64,000 bases of DNA from Collinsella sp. (GCA_019414205.1 DXML01000012.1:364617-428616); one strand, 5' to 3'. Numbered from the stretch's first letter, positions 1 to 8,941 are shown. A program made the numbers and translations. The notes: generated from the sequence alone by a model not told the origin.

Positions 1-1144
<1,144 letters not shown>

Positions 1145-1182
1145 CGTTTTGGGTTTAGACGCCTAGCGTAGCCCCCTTCATG

Positions 1183-1216
1183 CCGCCCGTCTCATTCGTG
1201 AGACGGGCGGTTATCA
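1183..1216 (+). terminator. Hairpin terminator after ppdK
   Basis: Perfect 12-bp stem (1183-1194 with 1199-1210) closed by a TTCG tetraloop. The T-tract after it is poor (TTATCAT), so termination may be incomplete or factor-assisted. It sits 38 bases after the ppdK stop and before the rplS promoter. Confidence 0.7.
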
Positions 1217-1256
1217 TGTGCGGGTTTTGTCTTTTTGTCTGCGTGAAAAAATGTTC

Positions 1257-1284
1257 TTGCAGCAGAAACCCGCGCGTGTATACT
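1257..1284 (+). promoter_or_regulatory. Promoter of rplS
   Basis: TTGCAG (1257-1262), 16 bases, TATACT (1279-1284) preceded by TG. Predicted start near 1291, giving a leader of about 60 nt. The leader contains a small hairpin (GTGCCG 1306-1311 with CGGCAC 1324-1329) that could be an L19 regulatory site; that role is only a guess. Confidence 0.6.
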
Positions 1285-1353
1285 CGAATACGTTTGTTCA
1301 ACTACGTGCCGGCCAAGGTGGTACGGCACCTCTAGAAGAGTAAGGAATTGCAC

Positions 1354-1695
1354 ATGGATTACATCCGCGCAATCGAGCGTCAGCAGATCCGCGAGGACAT
1401 TCCTCAGGTTCGCGTCGCCGACAACGTCAAGGTTCACTACCGCATTAAGGAAGGCGACCGCGAGCGCATCCAGGTCTTCCAGGGCGACGTCATCCGCATG
1501 GCCGGCGCCGGTGCCCGCGAGACCTTTACCGTCCGCAAGATGTCCTTCGGTGTCGGTGTTGAGCGTACCTTCCCGCTTCACAGCCCCAAGATCGCCAAGC
1601 TCGAGGTCGTCCGTCATGGTCGCGTCCGTCGCGCCAAGCTGTACTATCTCCGCGACAAGGTGGGCAAGGCTGCTCGCATCCCCGAGAAGCGCTAA
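1354..1695 (+). CDS. rplS: 50S ribosomal protein L19
   Basis: 113-residue large-subunit ribosomal protein, sitting at the 30S-50S interface. Family hallmarks are the VHYRIKEGDRERIQVFQGDVI strand region (shown in part), GAGARETFTVRKMSFGVGVE, RTFPLHSPKI and the basic end RRAKLYYLRDK. I chose ATG 1354 over an in-frame TTG six bases upstream because AAGGA (1342-1346) is well placed before the ATG and L19 normally starts with a short MD/MN-type N-terminus. It is a single-gene unit with its own promoter and a strong terminator. The usual rpsP-rimM-trmD neighbours are absent here. Confidence 0.97.
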   Translation: MDYIRAIERQQIREDIPQVRVADNVKVHYRIKEGDRERIQVFQGDVIRMAGAGARETFTVRKMSFGVGVERTFPLHSPKIAKLEVVRHGRVRRAKLYYLRDKVGKAARIPEKR

Positions 1696-1730
1696 GAAGA
1701 TCGCAGCGTCTGTCCACTCGTTTGGGCACA

Positions 1731-1760
1731 AGGGTCACCTTCGGGTGGCCCTTCTTTTTA
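1731..1760 (+). terminator. Intrinsic terminator after rplS
   Basis: Nine-base stem (1731-1739 with 1744-1752, one G-U pair), TTCG loop, then TCTTTTT. Canonical rho-independent terminator. Confidence 0.9.
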
Positions 1761-1788
1761 TCTGATTTGCATGCAAGGAGGGCCTGGT

Positions 1789-2577
1789 ATGGCCAACATG
1801 ACGAGCTCGGTTTCGGCATCGCAGGTTGCCGGAGAGCTGGCGAGCGCAACGTTTGAGGAGATCCCCGCCCTCGTGGAGCATTATCGCGAGGACCCGCGCC
1901 AGCAGGTGATCAAGGCTTGTGAACGCGCCCTCAAACGCCATGACAAAGAGCTTGCCGAGCGCGAGCGCGTCAATGACATGTACGAGCTTATGCATGAGCT
2001 TGGCGGCGATGGAGTGGTCGTTGGTGTCGACGAGGTGGGTCGCGGATCGGTGGCCGGTCCTTTGACGGTATGCGCCGTCTGCCTTCCTATGGAGCCGCGC
2101 GTCTGGGGCATCAACGATTCCAAAAAGCTCACGCCGGCGCGCCGCGAGTTGCTCTCAGTGAAGATTGCCGAGGTGGCGACGGCGATCGGTTTTTGCCATA
2201 TCGCGCCGAAGGATATCGATGAGATGGGCATGGCCCGTGCTATCCGTACCGCCGTTGCGGGCGCCGTGGCCGATACGGGACTTGAACCCGACTGCGTCCT
2301 CATGGATGGCAACCCCTTGGGCGCCGTTCCTAACGAGCGCGATGTGGTGAAGGGCGATGCCAAGATCGCCTGCATCGCCGCGGCGTCCATCATGGCCAAG
2401 GTCACGCGTGACGAGATGATGGTCGAGTACGACGCCGAATACCCCGAGTACCATCTGGCCGAGTCGAAGGGCTATGCGAGCCCCGAGCATATCGAGGCCA
2501 TTCGCAAACATGGACTTTGTCCGCTGCACCGCGTGAGCTTTTGCGGAAACTTTCTGCAGACTGAGCGCCTTTTCTAG
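1789..2577 (+). CDS. rnhB: Ribonuclease HII
   Basis: Endonuclease that removes RNA from RNA-DNA hybrids and single ribonucleotides from DNA. 262 residues. The start at ATG 1789 is fixed by a very strong AAGGAGGG at 1775-1782; an upstream ATG at 1771 lies before that site. The first 75 residues are an extension with a coiled look, ending in RVNDMYELMHELGG, as in Gram-positive RNases HII. The catalytic core follows: GVDEVGRGSVAGPL (Asp-Glu pair), NDSKKLT, VLMDGNPL (Asp) and KGDAKIACIAAASIMAKV (Asp). The end GLCPLHRVSFCGNFL is typical of the family. The gene is followed by its own terminator and is separate from the competence operon downstream. Confidence 0.96.
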   Translation: MANMTSSVSASQVAGELASATFEEIPALVEHYREDPRQQVIKACERALKRHDKELAERERVNDMYELMHELGGDGVVVGVDEVGRGSVAGPLTVCAVCLPMEPRVWGINDSKKLTPARRELLSVKIAEVATAIGFCHIAPKDIDEMGMARAIRTAVAGAVADTGLEPDCVLMDGNPLGAVPNERDVVKGDAKIACIAAASIMAKVTRDEMMVEYDAEYPEYHLAESKGYASPEHIEAIRKHGLCPLHRVSFCGNFLQTERLF

Positions 2578-2626
2578 GCCAATTGTGGAGATAGGGACCT
2601 TAAAGGTTCTATAAACCTGCTGGTAG

Positions 2627-2668
2627 CGGGCCGTATGCAACAGCATTGCTGCGTACGGCCCGTTTTTT
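2627..2668 (+). terminator. Intrinsic terminator after rnhB
   Basis: Stem CGGGCCGTA (2627-2635) with TACGGCCCG (2654-2662), a partly paired 18-base loop, then six T (2663-2668). The T-tract runs directly into the first degenerate repeat of the regulatory box that follows. Confidence 0.88.
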
Positions 2669-2675
2669 GACGGCA

Positions 2676-2708
2676 TTTGGTCAGCTTTTGGTTTGCTTCC
2701 GGTACTTA
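2676..2708 (+). promoter_or_regulatory. Candidate competence box upstream of yraN-comM-dprA
   Basis: Two direct repeats, TTTGGTC (2676) and TTTGGTT (2687), spaced 11 bp, followed in the same phase by a degenerate TCCGGTA (2698). The 20 bases 2676-2695 are identical to those upstream of comEA (31253-31272). A possible -10, TACTTA (2703-2708), lies just downstream, and there is no good sigma-A -35. This fits an activator-dependent promoter. An array of the same 11-bp unit precedes recA. No regulator is identified. Confidence 0.6.
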
Positions 2709-2766
2709 CCCGCATGAAAGGTGCCCTCATCATCGGGGCAATGCAGTGTGCGGGAAAGGAGACCCC

Positions 2767-3252
2767 ATGAGTGCCGCAAGCAAAAAGAGCAAGACGCAGC
2801 AGCTCAAGGAGCGTTGGGAAAACGGCGAGCTCGACTGCGGGGCGATGACGCCCGAGTTTATCAAGGGACTCAGTCCCCGCGAGCTGGGCATGCTGGGCGA
2901 GCTGATCACCATCGACTACTTTAACGAGCGCGGCTACACCTTGCTGGAGCAGGGTTATCGTTGCACCGAGGGCGAGGCCGATCTGGTGCTGCTCGATGAG
3001 CTCGACGATGTCGTGGTGATGGCCGAGGTCAAGACCAGACGCGTTGCACTGAATTGCAGCACGCGGGTCTTTCCCGAGGAGGCCGTGGACGCCCAAAAGC
3101 AACGCCGCTACCGCCGCATCGCAAGTTGCTATCTCATGGAGCATTATCCGCTCAAGGCGATTCGCTTCGATGCCGTGGGTGTCACCATTCGTGGCGGGCA
3201 TATCGCCGAGATCGAGCATCAGTACAACGCGTTCGATTGGCAGGTGTCGTGA
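2767..3252 (+). CDS. yraN: YraN/UPF0102 family endonuclease-like protein
   Basis: 161-residue member of the YraN (UPF0102) family, whose fold resembles PD-(D/E)XK nucleases; its biological role is not firmly established. ATG 2767 follows AAAGGAGA (2755-2762). A lysine-rich N-terminal 25 residues precede the domain. GELITIDYFNERGY comes first, then GEADLVLLDE and VVMAEVKTRR, which provide the E-x-D and E-V-K residues of the nuclease-like site, then DAQKQRRYRRIASCYL. The end IRFDAVGVTI is also typical. The stop overlaps the comM ATG by one base. Its place as first gene behind the candidate competence box suggests a role in handling incoming DNA, which is inference. Confidence 0.9.
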   Translation: MSAASKKSKTQQLKERWENGELDCGAMTPEFIKGLSPRELGMLGELITIDYFNERGYTLLEQGYRCTEGEADLVLLDELDDVVVMAEVKTRRVALNCSTRVFPEEAVDAQKQRRYRRIASCYLMEHYPLKAIRFDAVGVTIRGGHIAEIEHQYNAFDWQVS

Positions 3253-4775
3253 TGGCGTTCGAGACGTTTGCCGTTCACGCGGCCTGCATCCGCGGCGTCG
3301 AGGCGATTCACGTCACGGTCGAGGTCTCGCTTGCCGGTGGCGTTCCGGGCATCCAGATGCTCGGCATTCCGAGTATGGAGGTGATGGAGTCACGCGGTCG
3401 TATTCGCTGCGCGATGCGCTCCGCCGGGTTCGAGATCCCGCGCTCGGGCATTACGGTCAATCTGGCGCCCGGCGATATTCGCAAGACCGGTAGCGGCTTT
3501 GATCTGCCCATCGCCATTGCGGTATTGGCGGCCGATGGGCAGATTCCCCGTGACAACCTCGATCGCTGCCTTATCGCCGGCGAGCTCGGCTTGGACGGTA
3601 CGGTGCTTCCCGTCAAGGGCGAGGTGGCGTTTCAGCTGCTGGCTCGCGACATGGGGCTGTCTTTTATCGCCGGCAGGTCAGACCAGCATGTGCCACTCGC
3701 GGGCGTGGATTGTGGATTCATCGATCATTTGTCTCAGCTTGCCCATGGCATGGGCGATGCCGCGCGGCACTACTTGGATTCTGAAGTGCTCGAGGCGACC
3801 TTTGAGCCCGAGCTCGACTATGCCGACGTGCTGGGGCAGGAAGTCGCTAAACGCGGCATGGCGCTTGCGGCCGCCGGCGAGCTCGGCCTGCTCATGATCG
3901 GCTCGCCCGGTTCGGGTAAGACCATGCTCGCGCGCCGTATGACCGGCATCCTGCCCGAGCTTTCCGTTGAGGATCAACAGGAGGCGCTGTGCATCCATTC
4001 GGTTTTGGGTGAGAACATTGATGGCTTGTTGGCGGGGCACCGGCCCTTCCGCAGTCCCCATCACAGTATTTCGACCGCAGGTCTTATCGGCGGTGGGCGC
4101 CCGGTGCACCCGGGTGAGATCAGCCTTGCTCATGGCGGCGTGCTCTTTTTGGACGAGCTTGCCGAGTTTCCCACGGGTGTGCTGCAGACGCTGCGTCAGC
4201 CCATCGAACGCGGCTACGTCAGGATCGTACGTGTCGACGGGGCTTTTACCTTCCCGTCGCGCTTTCAGCTGCTGGCTGCGAGCAATCCCTGCCCCTGCGG
4301 CTTTTTGGGCGATCGTGAGGTACCGTGTCGCTGCTCGGCGGCGATGGTCGAGCGCTATCGGTCTAAACTGCGCGGTCCTTTGGCCGACCGTATCGACATG
4401 ATGATCGATGTGACCCGTCCCGACCCTCAGGTGATTATCGAGGGCGCGGAGGGTATGTCGTCAGCTGAGTTACGTGACTACGTTGTGCGCGGTCGCGCTT
4501 TTCGCGCTTGGCGCGAATCCCGTATGGACGATGCTGATGCCGAGGCCGGGGATGACGAGACACGGTCCATTGACGGCGTCGTTTCGACCTTTGAGCTCGA
4601 TGATGCGGCGGAGAAGTGTGTGCTCGGCCTGTCGAAGCGCACGCATCTCACGGGCCGCGGCATCGTGCGCCTGGTGCGTATCGCGCGTACAATCGCTGAC
4701 GTCGCCGAGAGCGAGCAAGTGACGCAGGACCACGTGCTCGAGGCGGCGATGTACCAGGGAAGGAGGGACCAATGA
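3252..4775 (+). CDS. comM: ComM-type Mg-chelatase-like AAA+ ATPase
   Basis: 507-residue AAA+ protein of the ComM/YifB family. ComM is a hexameric helicase that promotes branch migration during natural transformation (known from other bacteria). The N-terminal Lon-protease-like fold holds GGVPGIQMLGIPS and NLAPGDIRKTGSGFDLPIA. The AAA+ core has Walker A GSPGSGKT near residue 217, FRSPHHSISTAGLIGGG, Walker B GVLFLDEL and sensor LLAASNPCPCG with a Cys-rich turn. The C-terminal lid ends in RIARTIADVAESEQVTQDHVLEAA. ATG 3252 overlaps the yraN stop by one base; a GTG at 3249 is an alternative. The stop overlaps the dprA start by four bases, so translation is likely coupled. Confidence 0.95.
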   Translation: MAFETFAVHAACIRGVEAIHVTVEVSLAGGVPGIQMLGIPSMEVMESRGRIRCAMRSAGFEIPRSGITVNLAPGDIRKTGSGFDLPIAIAVLAADGQIPRDNLDRCLIAGELGLDGTVLPVKGEVAFQLLARDMGLSFIAGRSDQHVPLAGVDCGFIDHLSQLAHGMGDAARHYLDSEVLEATFEPELDYADVLGQEVAKRGMALAAAGELGLLMIGSPGSGKTMLARRMTGILPELSVEDQQEALCIHSVLGENIDGLLAGHRPFRSPHHSISTAGLIGGGRPVHPGEISLAHGGVLFLDELAEFPTGVLQTLRQPIERGYVRIVRVDGAFTFPSRFQLLAASNPCPCGFLGDREVPCRCSAAMVERYRSKLRGPLADRIDMMIDVTRPDPQVIIEGAEGMSSAELRDYVVRGRAFRAWRESRMDDADAEAGDDETRSIDGVVSTFELDDAAEKCVLGLSKRTHLTGRGIVRLVRIARTIADVAESEQVTQDHVLEAAMYQGRRDQ

Positions 4776-5707
4776 TGGCCGAGGGGACCTTCGAGCTGCA
4801 TCCAGGTGACGCGTTGTATCCCGAGACCGTTTTGGAGCTTTCTGATGTACCCCAGACACTCTATGTGCGCGGCAACCCCGAGGTGCTTTCGACGCCCGCG
4901 CTCTCCATCATCGGCGCGCGCAAGGCCTCTCCGTATGGTCTTGCCGTGGCAGAGCTTGCGGCAAAGGTTGCGGTCGAGGCGGGCGTGACGGTAGTTTCGG
5001 GCGGCGCGGTCGGTTGTGACCAGGCCTCGGGTTGGGCTGCGGTCAATTCCGGCGGCAAACACGTCGTGGTGCTGGGGACGGGCGCCGACGTGGTCTATCC
5101 GCGCTCGAGTGCTGGCCTCATCACGCGCACACTCGATACGGGCGGCGCGGTCGTGTCGATCTCCCCGTGGGGCATGGGTCCGCGCAAGTTTGCCTTTCCG
5201 CGCCGCAATCGCGTGATCGCGGCCCTGTCGCAAGCCCTCTTTGTATCCGAGGCGGGTATGCCTTCCGGGACGTTTTCTACAGCCGAGGCTGCTATGGATT
5301 TGGGGCGAGAACTTCTTGCCGTGCCGGGGTCGATCCTATCGCCCGAGTCGCGTGGCACGAATTACCTCATTGCGAACGGTGCCTGCTGCATCATCGACGA
5401 GGAATCTATCGAGATAGCTATCTCACGCATCTACGGCACCCTGCGCTACTCGCGCCCCGATGCTCCCGGCATTGCCGACCTGGATCCAACGCAGCAGACC
5501 GTGATGCATGCGCTCATCGCCTCTCCGCTCAAAGTCGACGACATCGCGGCGCTCGTCTCGCTCGATGCCGTCGGCGTACTTAAACTCCTGGGTTCGCTTG
5601 AGCTCGAGGGCCTTATCGAGCGCATGATGGATGGAAGGTATGCGCCCTCCAAGTTTGCTCTTCACGCCCAGACACCCTTCGGTCACAATGGAAAACATGT
5701 CAATTAG
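4772..5707 (+). CDS. dprA: DNA-processing protein DprA (Smf)
   Basis: 311-residue protein that binds single-stranded DNA entering during transformation and loads RecA on it. The Rossmann core shows SIIGARKASPYG, VVSGGAVGCDQAS, VVVLGTGADVVYP, PRKFAFPRRNRVIAALS and AVPGSILSPESRGTNYLI, all DprA signatures. The last 80 residues form a winged-helix DML1-like domain (QQTVMHALIASPLKVDDIA). The start ATG 4772 overlaps the comM stop (ATGA); a second in-frame ATG at 4775 is possible, with GGAAGGAGG just upstream. In many Firmicutes topA follows dprA; here trmFO follows directly. Confidence 0.96.
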   Translation: MMAEGTFELHPGDALYPETVLELSDVPQTLYVRGNPEVLSTPALSIIGARKASPYGLAVAELAAKVAVEAGVTVVSGGAVGCDQASGWAAVNSGGKHVVVLGTGADVVYPRSSAGLITRTLDTGGAVVSISPWGMGPRKFAFPRRNRVIAALSQALFVSEAGMPSGTFSTAEAAMDLGRELLAVPGSILSPESRGTNYLIANGACCIIDEESIEIAISRIYGTLRYSRPDAPGIADLDPTQQTVMHALIASPLKVDDIAALVSLDAVGVLKLLGSLELEGLIERMMDGRYAPSKFALHAQTPFGHNGKHVN

Positions 5708-5721
5708 AAAGGTGTTTGCAG

Positions 5722-7059
5722 ATGCTGTTTGATCAGGTGACGGTTGTCGGTGGCGGTCTGGCGGGTTCGGAGTGCGCGATTCAGCTGGCAGACCGCGGGT
5801 TTGCCGTTAAGCTGCGCGAGATGCGCCCCCAGGTGAGCTCCCCGGCCCACCATACCGATCACCTGGCAGAGCTCGTCTGTTCCAATTCGTTTAAATCGAC
5901 CCGTCCGGACTCTGCGGCGGGCTTGTTAAAGGCCGAGCTTGAGCGCATGGGTTCAGTCCTGCTCGATTGCGCCCATCGCGCGGCTGTTCCCGCCGGCGGT
6001 GCCCTGGCGGTCGACCGCGTCAAGTTTTCCGAGCTTGTCGAGGCCGAGGTTGCCGCTCGTCCCAATATCGAGATCATTCACGGCGAGGTCACGCAGATTC
6101 CCGAAGGTCACGTGGTCATTGCCGCCGGCCCCTTGTGCTCGCCGGCGCTGAGCGAAGAGGTCATGAAGCTCGTCGGTGGCGACGCCCTTGCGTTCTTCGA
6201 TGCCGCGGCGCCGATCGTCGATGCCTCCACGCTCGATATGGACGTGCTGTTCTCGCAGTCGCGCTACGAGGAGCAGGGGAGCGGCGACTATCTCAACGCT
6301 CCGCTCAACAAGGAGGAGTACGAGGCCTTTATCGAGGCGCTTACCACAGCCGACCGCGTGGTGCTCAAGGACTTTGAGGGCGGCGATCTGTTCCAGGCCT
6401 GCCAGCCTGCCGAGGAAGTTGCGCGCACCGGCAAGGACGCCATTCGCTTTGGCGCCATGAAGCCCGTCGGCCTCACCGACCCGCGAACCGGTCGTCGTCC
6501 CTGGGCGGCGATTCAGCTGCGTGCCGAGAATAAGGAGAAGACCGCCTATAACCTGGTGGGCTTCCAGACCAACTTGACCTTTGGCGAGCAGAAGCGCGTC
6601 TTCCATATGGTGCCGGGCCTGGAGAACGCTGAGTTCTTCCGCTACGGTGTCATGCACCGTAATACCTTTGTCGACGCCCCGCACGTGCTCGATGGCACCT
6701 TTGCCGTGCCTGGTACCGGCGTGCGCCTGGCCGGTCAGATCACCGGCACCGAGGGGTACATGGAAGCCGTGGCGACCGGTCTGCTCGCGGCGCTCAACAC
6801 CTATGCCGAGGCTATCGGCGCCGCGGGCGTCGAGTTGCCCCGCGTGGGCGCCCTGGGCGCGCTCGTGGGCTATGCGACCGATCCTGCCACCGTGGGCTAC
6901 CAGCCCATGCATGTCAACTTCGGCCTGGTGCCGCCGCTCGAGGACGGTAAGCGTCGCAGCAAGCGCGACCGCTACCAGGCGTATGTGGACCGTGCGCTCG
7001 AGGCTCTTGATGCCTATCTGGCCACTCGCCCCGATCTGTTTGGAGGCGACCGGTCATAG
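5722..7059 (+). CDS. trmFO: Folate/FAD-dependent tRNA (uracil-54-C5)-methyltransferase
   Basis: 445-residue flavoprotein that makes ribothymidine at tRNA position 54 using methylene-tetrahydrofolate. The FAD Rossmann site VVGGGLAGSECAIQLADRG is at the N-terminus. ELVCSNSFKSTRPDSAAGLLK and the long block from FEGGDLFQACQPAEEVAR to FFRYGVMHRNTFVDAP are diagnostic of TrmFO rather than GidA/MnmG. LAGQITGTEGYMEA is the C-terminal FAD contact. ATG 5722 is chosen with AAAGG upstream; an in-frame TTG at 5716 lies inside the ribosome-binding region. Its stop overlaps the proposed start of xerC. Grouping with dprA and xerC is a common order in Gram-positive genomes. Confidence 0.97.
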   Translation: MLFDQVTVVGGGLAGSECAIQLADRGFAVKLREMRPQVSSPAHHTDHLAELVCSNSFKSTRPDSAAGLLKAELERMGSVLLDCAHRAAVPAGGALAVDRVKFSELVEAEVAARPNIEIIHGEVTQIPEGHVVIAAGPLCSPALSEEVMKLVGGDALAFFDAAAPIVDASTLDMDVLFSQSRYEEQGSGDYLNAPLNKEEYEAFIEALTTADRVVLKDFEGGDLFQACQPAEEVARTGKDAIRFGAMKPVGLTDPRTGRRPWAAIQLRAENKEKTAYNLVGFQTNLTFGEQKRVFHMVPGLENAEFFRYGVMHRNTFVDAPHVLDGTFAVPGTGVRLAGQITGTEGYMEAVATGLLAALNTYAEAIGAAGVELPRVGALGALVGYATDPATVGYQPMHVNFGLVPPLEDGKRRSKRDRYQAYVDRALEALDAYLATRPDLFGGDRS

Positions 7060-7976
7060 CCTTTGACCTGTACGATGCCGTCGACTCTTTTATCGCCTAT
7101 ATCGCACGTGTCGAGGGACTTTCTCCCAACACGGTGACGGCCTATGGCTCGAGGCTGGAGCGCTTTGCTGCCTGGTGCGAGCGCGAGGATATCGATGCTT
7201 TCGCTGCCGACGTGCGCACCATTCGTCGCTATCTTGCCGAGCTTTCGCGTGAGCAGGTGGCTCCCCGAACGCTTGCGGCGCACCTGTCGGCTATCCGATC
7301 GCTTTATCGATGGCTGGCTGCCGAGGGGGTCGTGGAGGGCGATGTGGTCTCGGCAATTTCCTCGCCCAAGCTCCCGCGCGATCTGCCCGGTGTGCTGACG
7401 ACCCAACAGGTGGAGGCGTTGCTCAAGACGCCTGATACCTCAACACCCGCGGGACTGCGCGATGCGGCGATGCTCGAGCTGCTCTATGCCTCGGGCGCCC
7501 GTATCTCTGAGCTCGCAGCACTCAATGTGGAGTCCATTGCGTGGTCCGAACGCACGCTGCGCCTGTGGGGCAAGGGGAGCAAAGAACGTATCGTCCCTCT
7601 GTATCGTCGTGCGCTCGAGGCGACGCGTCTCTATATTGAGGAGGGGAGGCCGGAGTTGCTCGCTCAGGCAAAGCGTCGTGACCTCGCTACCGGGCCGCAT
7701 CCGCTGCTTATATCGGCGCGCGGTAATCGCATGAGTGCCGCCATGCTCAGGCGGCGGTTTCATATGCTGGCGACGCTCGCCGGCATTCCTGCCGACATCG
7801 CCCCGCATGCGATGCGCCATACCTTTGCGACCGACTTGCTCGAGGGCGGCGCGGACCTGCGCTCGGTTCAAGAGCTGCTGGGTCATGCGAGCCTGTCCAC
7901 GACGCAGATCTACACGCATCTCACACCCGATCGGCTTAAACGTGCCGTGGCTCAAGCTCATCCCCGCGGTGAGTAA
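7056..7976 (+). CDS. xerC: Tyrosine site-specific recombinase XerC/XerD
   Basis: Recombinase resolving chromosome dimers at dif with a partner Xer protein. All catalytic residues are visible: Arg in ASGARISEL, Lys in GKGSKERIVPL, His-x-x-Arg in HAMRHTFATDLLEGG, His in LGHASLSTTQ and Tyr in IYTHLT. The N-terminal core-binding domain reads VEGLSPNTVTAYGSRLERF. The first ATG/GTG/TTG in frame is GTG 7134, which would cut off about 26 conserved residues. The frame is open back to 7011, and an ATA codon at 7056 lies nine bases after GGAGG (7042-7046), overlapping the trmFO stop. Starting there gives 306 residues with a normal-length N-terminus. The product is certain; the start is tentative. Confidence 0.9.
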   Translation: MAFDLYDAVDSFIAYIARVEGLSPNTVTAYGSRLERFAAWCEREDIDAFAADVRTIRRYLAELSREQVAPRTLAAHLSAIRSLYRWLAAEGVVEGDVVSAISSPKLPRDLPGVLTTQQVEALLKTPDTSTPAGLRDAAMLELLYASGARISELAALNVESIAWSERTLRLWGKGSKERIVPLYRRALEATRLYIEEGRPELLAQAKRRDLATGPHPLLISARGNRMSAAMLRRRFHMLATLAGIPADIAPHAMRHTFATDLLEGGADLRSVQELLGHASLSTTQIYTHLTPDRLKRAVAQAHPRGE

Positions 7977-8042
7977 CGCGCGGCGATTTTTTGAGAGGGA
8001 TGCCCTCCATGCCGCACTCAGGTGTGTGGTTTTGATTGCGGG

Positions 8043-8071
8043 TTGGCAGGAAGAAGCAATCCTGCTATCAT
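8043..8071 (+). promoter_or_regulatory. Promoter of rpsB-tsf
   Basis: TTGGCA (8043-8048), 17-base spacer, extended -10 TGCTATCAT (8063-8071). A very good sigma-A type promoter. Predicted start near 8078. Confidence 0.8.
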
Positions 8072-8078
8072 TCATCGG

Positions 8079-8207
8079 GTTGCTTCACGGCAACATGTTT
8101 TTATCACGCACGCGCGGCTACTTCATACCGTGGTGCCCGGGCTTTGGTAGCACATGTCCGGGTTGGTTTTGGAGGATGACCCCGCGCGGAGGCAAACCAC
8201 AGGAGGT
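8079..8207 (+). promoter_or_regulatory. Structured rpsB leader
   Basis: About 130 nt of untranslated leader. GTTGC (8079-8083) can pair with the GCAAC just downstream, followed by ATGTTTTTA, a weak terminator-like element. Further down, CGCGCGG (8111-8117) pairs with CCGCGCG (8182-8188) and encloses CCCGG (8136-8140) with CCGGG (8158-8162). The AGGAGG ribosome site (8202-8207) follows. This layout would suit S2 autoregulation, which is known for rpsB-tsf elsewhere but not shown here. Confidence 0.4.
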
Positions 8208-8212
8208 TTAAC

Positions 8213-8941
8213 ATGGCTACCAAGATTAATATCCGCACCCTGCTCGAGGCCGGCTGCCACTTCGGTCACCAGACCCGTCGCTGGAACCCCAAGATGAAGC
8301 CGTTCATCTTCGGTGAGCGCAACGGCATCTACATCCTTGACCTCAAGCAGACCATCCTCGACGCCGACCAGGCCTACACTTTCGTCAAGAACGTCGCCAA
8401 GGGTGGCAATGTGCTGTTCGTCGGCACCAAGAAACAGGCTCAGGAGGCCGTCAAGAACGCTGCTGAGCGCGCCAACATGCCTTACATCAACCAGCGTTGG
8501 CTCGGCGGCATGCTGACCAACTTCGTCACCATCCGCTCCCGCATCAACCGCATGGAGGAGCTCGAGGCCATGGTCGAGGACGGCCGCATGGCAGTGCTCC
8601 CCAAGAAGGAGCAGGCTGTTCTCGGCAAGGAGCTCACCAAGCTCCAGACCAACCTCGGTGGCGCCCGCGACATGAAGGGTCTGCCCCAGGCTCTCTTCGT
8701 CATCGACACCAAGCGCGAGGAGAACGCCATCAAGGAGGCCCAGCGCCTGAACATCCCCGTCGTCGCCCTGATCGACACCAACTCCGATCCCGACGAGGTC
8801 GAGTACGGCATCCCCTGCAACGATGACGCTATCTCCGCTGTCACCCTTATGTGCGAGCTCATGGCTGACGCCTGCCTCGCTGGCTCCGGCAAGGAGCAGG
8901 TCTCCGAGGCCGAGATGGCCGCTGAGCCCAAGGCCGAGTAG
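8213..8941 (+). CDS. rpsB: 30S ribosomal protein S2
   Basis: 242-residue small-subunit protein needed for late 30S assembly and S1 or mRNA docking. Signature stretches are LLEAGCHFGHQTRRWNPKMK, FIFGERNGIYILDL, INQRWLGGMLTNF and the domain end VALIDTNSDPDEVEYGIPCNDDA. The length and the acidic C-terminal tail are normal. ATG 8213 follows AGGAGG by five bases. It is cotranscribed with tsf, 45 bases downstream, with no hairpin between them. The third codon positions are almost all C or G, as expected for a highly expressed gene in this genome. Confidence 0.98.
   Translation: MATKINIRTLLEAGCHFGHQTRRWNPKMKPFIFGERNGIYILDLKQTILDADQAYTFVKNVAKGGNVLFVGTKKQAQEAVKNAAERANMPYINQRWLGGMLTNFVTIRSRINRMEELEAMVEDGRMAVLPKKEQAVLGKELTKLQTNLGGARDMKGLPQALFVIDTKREENAIKEAQRLNIPVVALIDTNSDPDEVEYGIPCNDDAISAVTLMCELMADACLAGSGKEQVSEAEMAAEPKAE

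Noticed and set aside
8143..8172. TTTGG motifs in the rpsB leader as another competence box
   Set aside because: The two TTTGG copies are 25 bases apart and not in 11-bp phase, and they lie within the transcribed leader.
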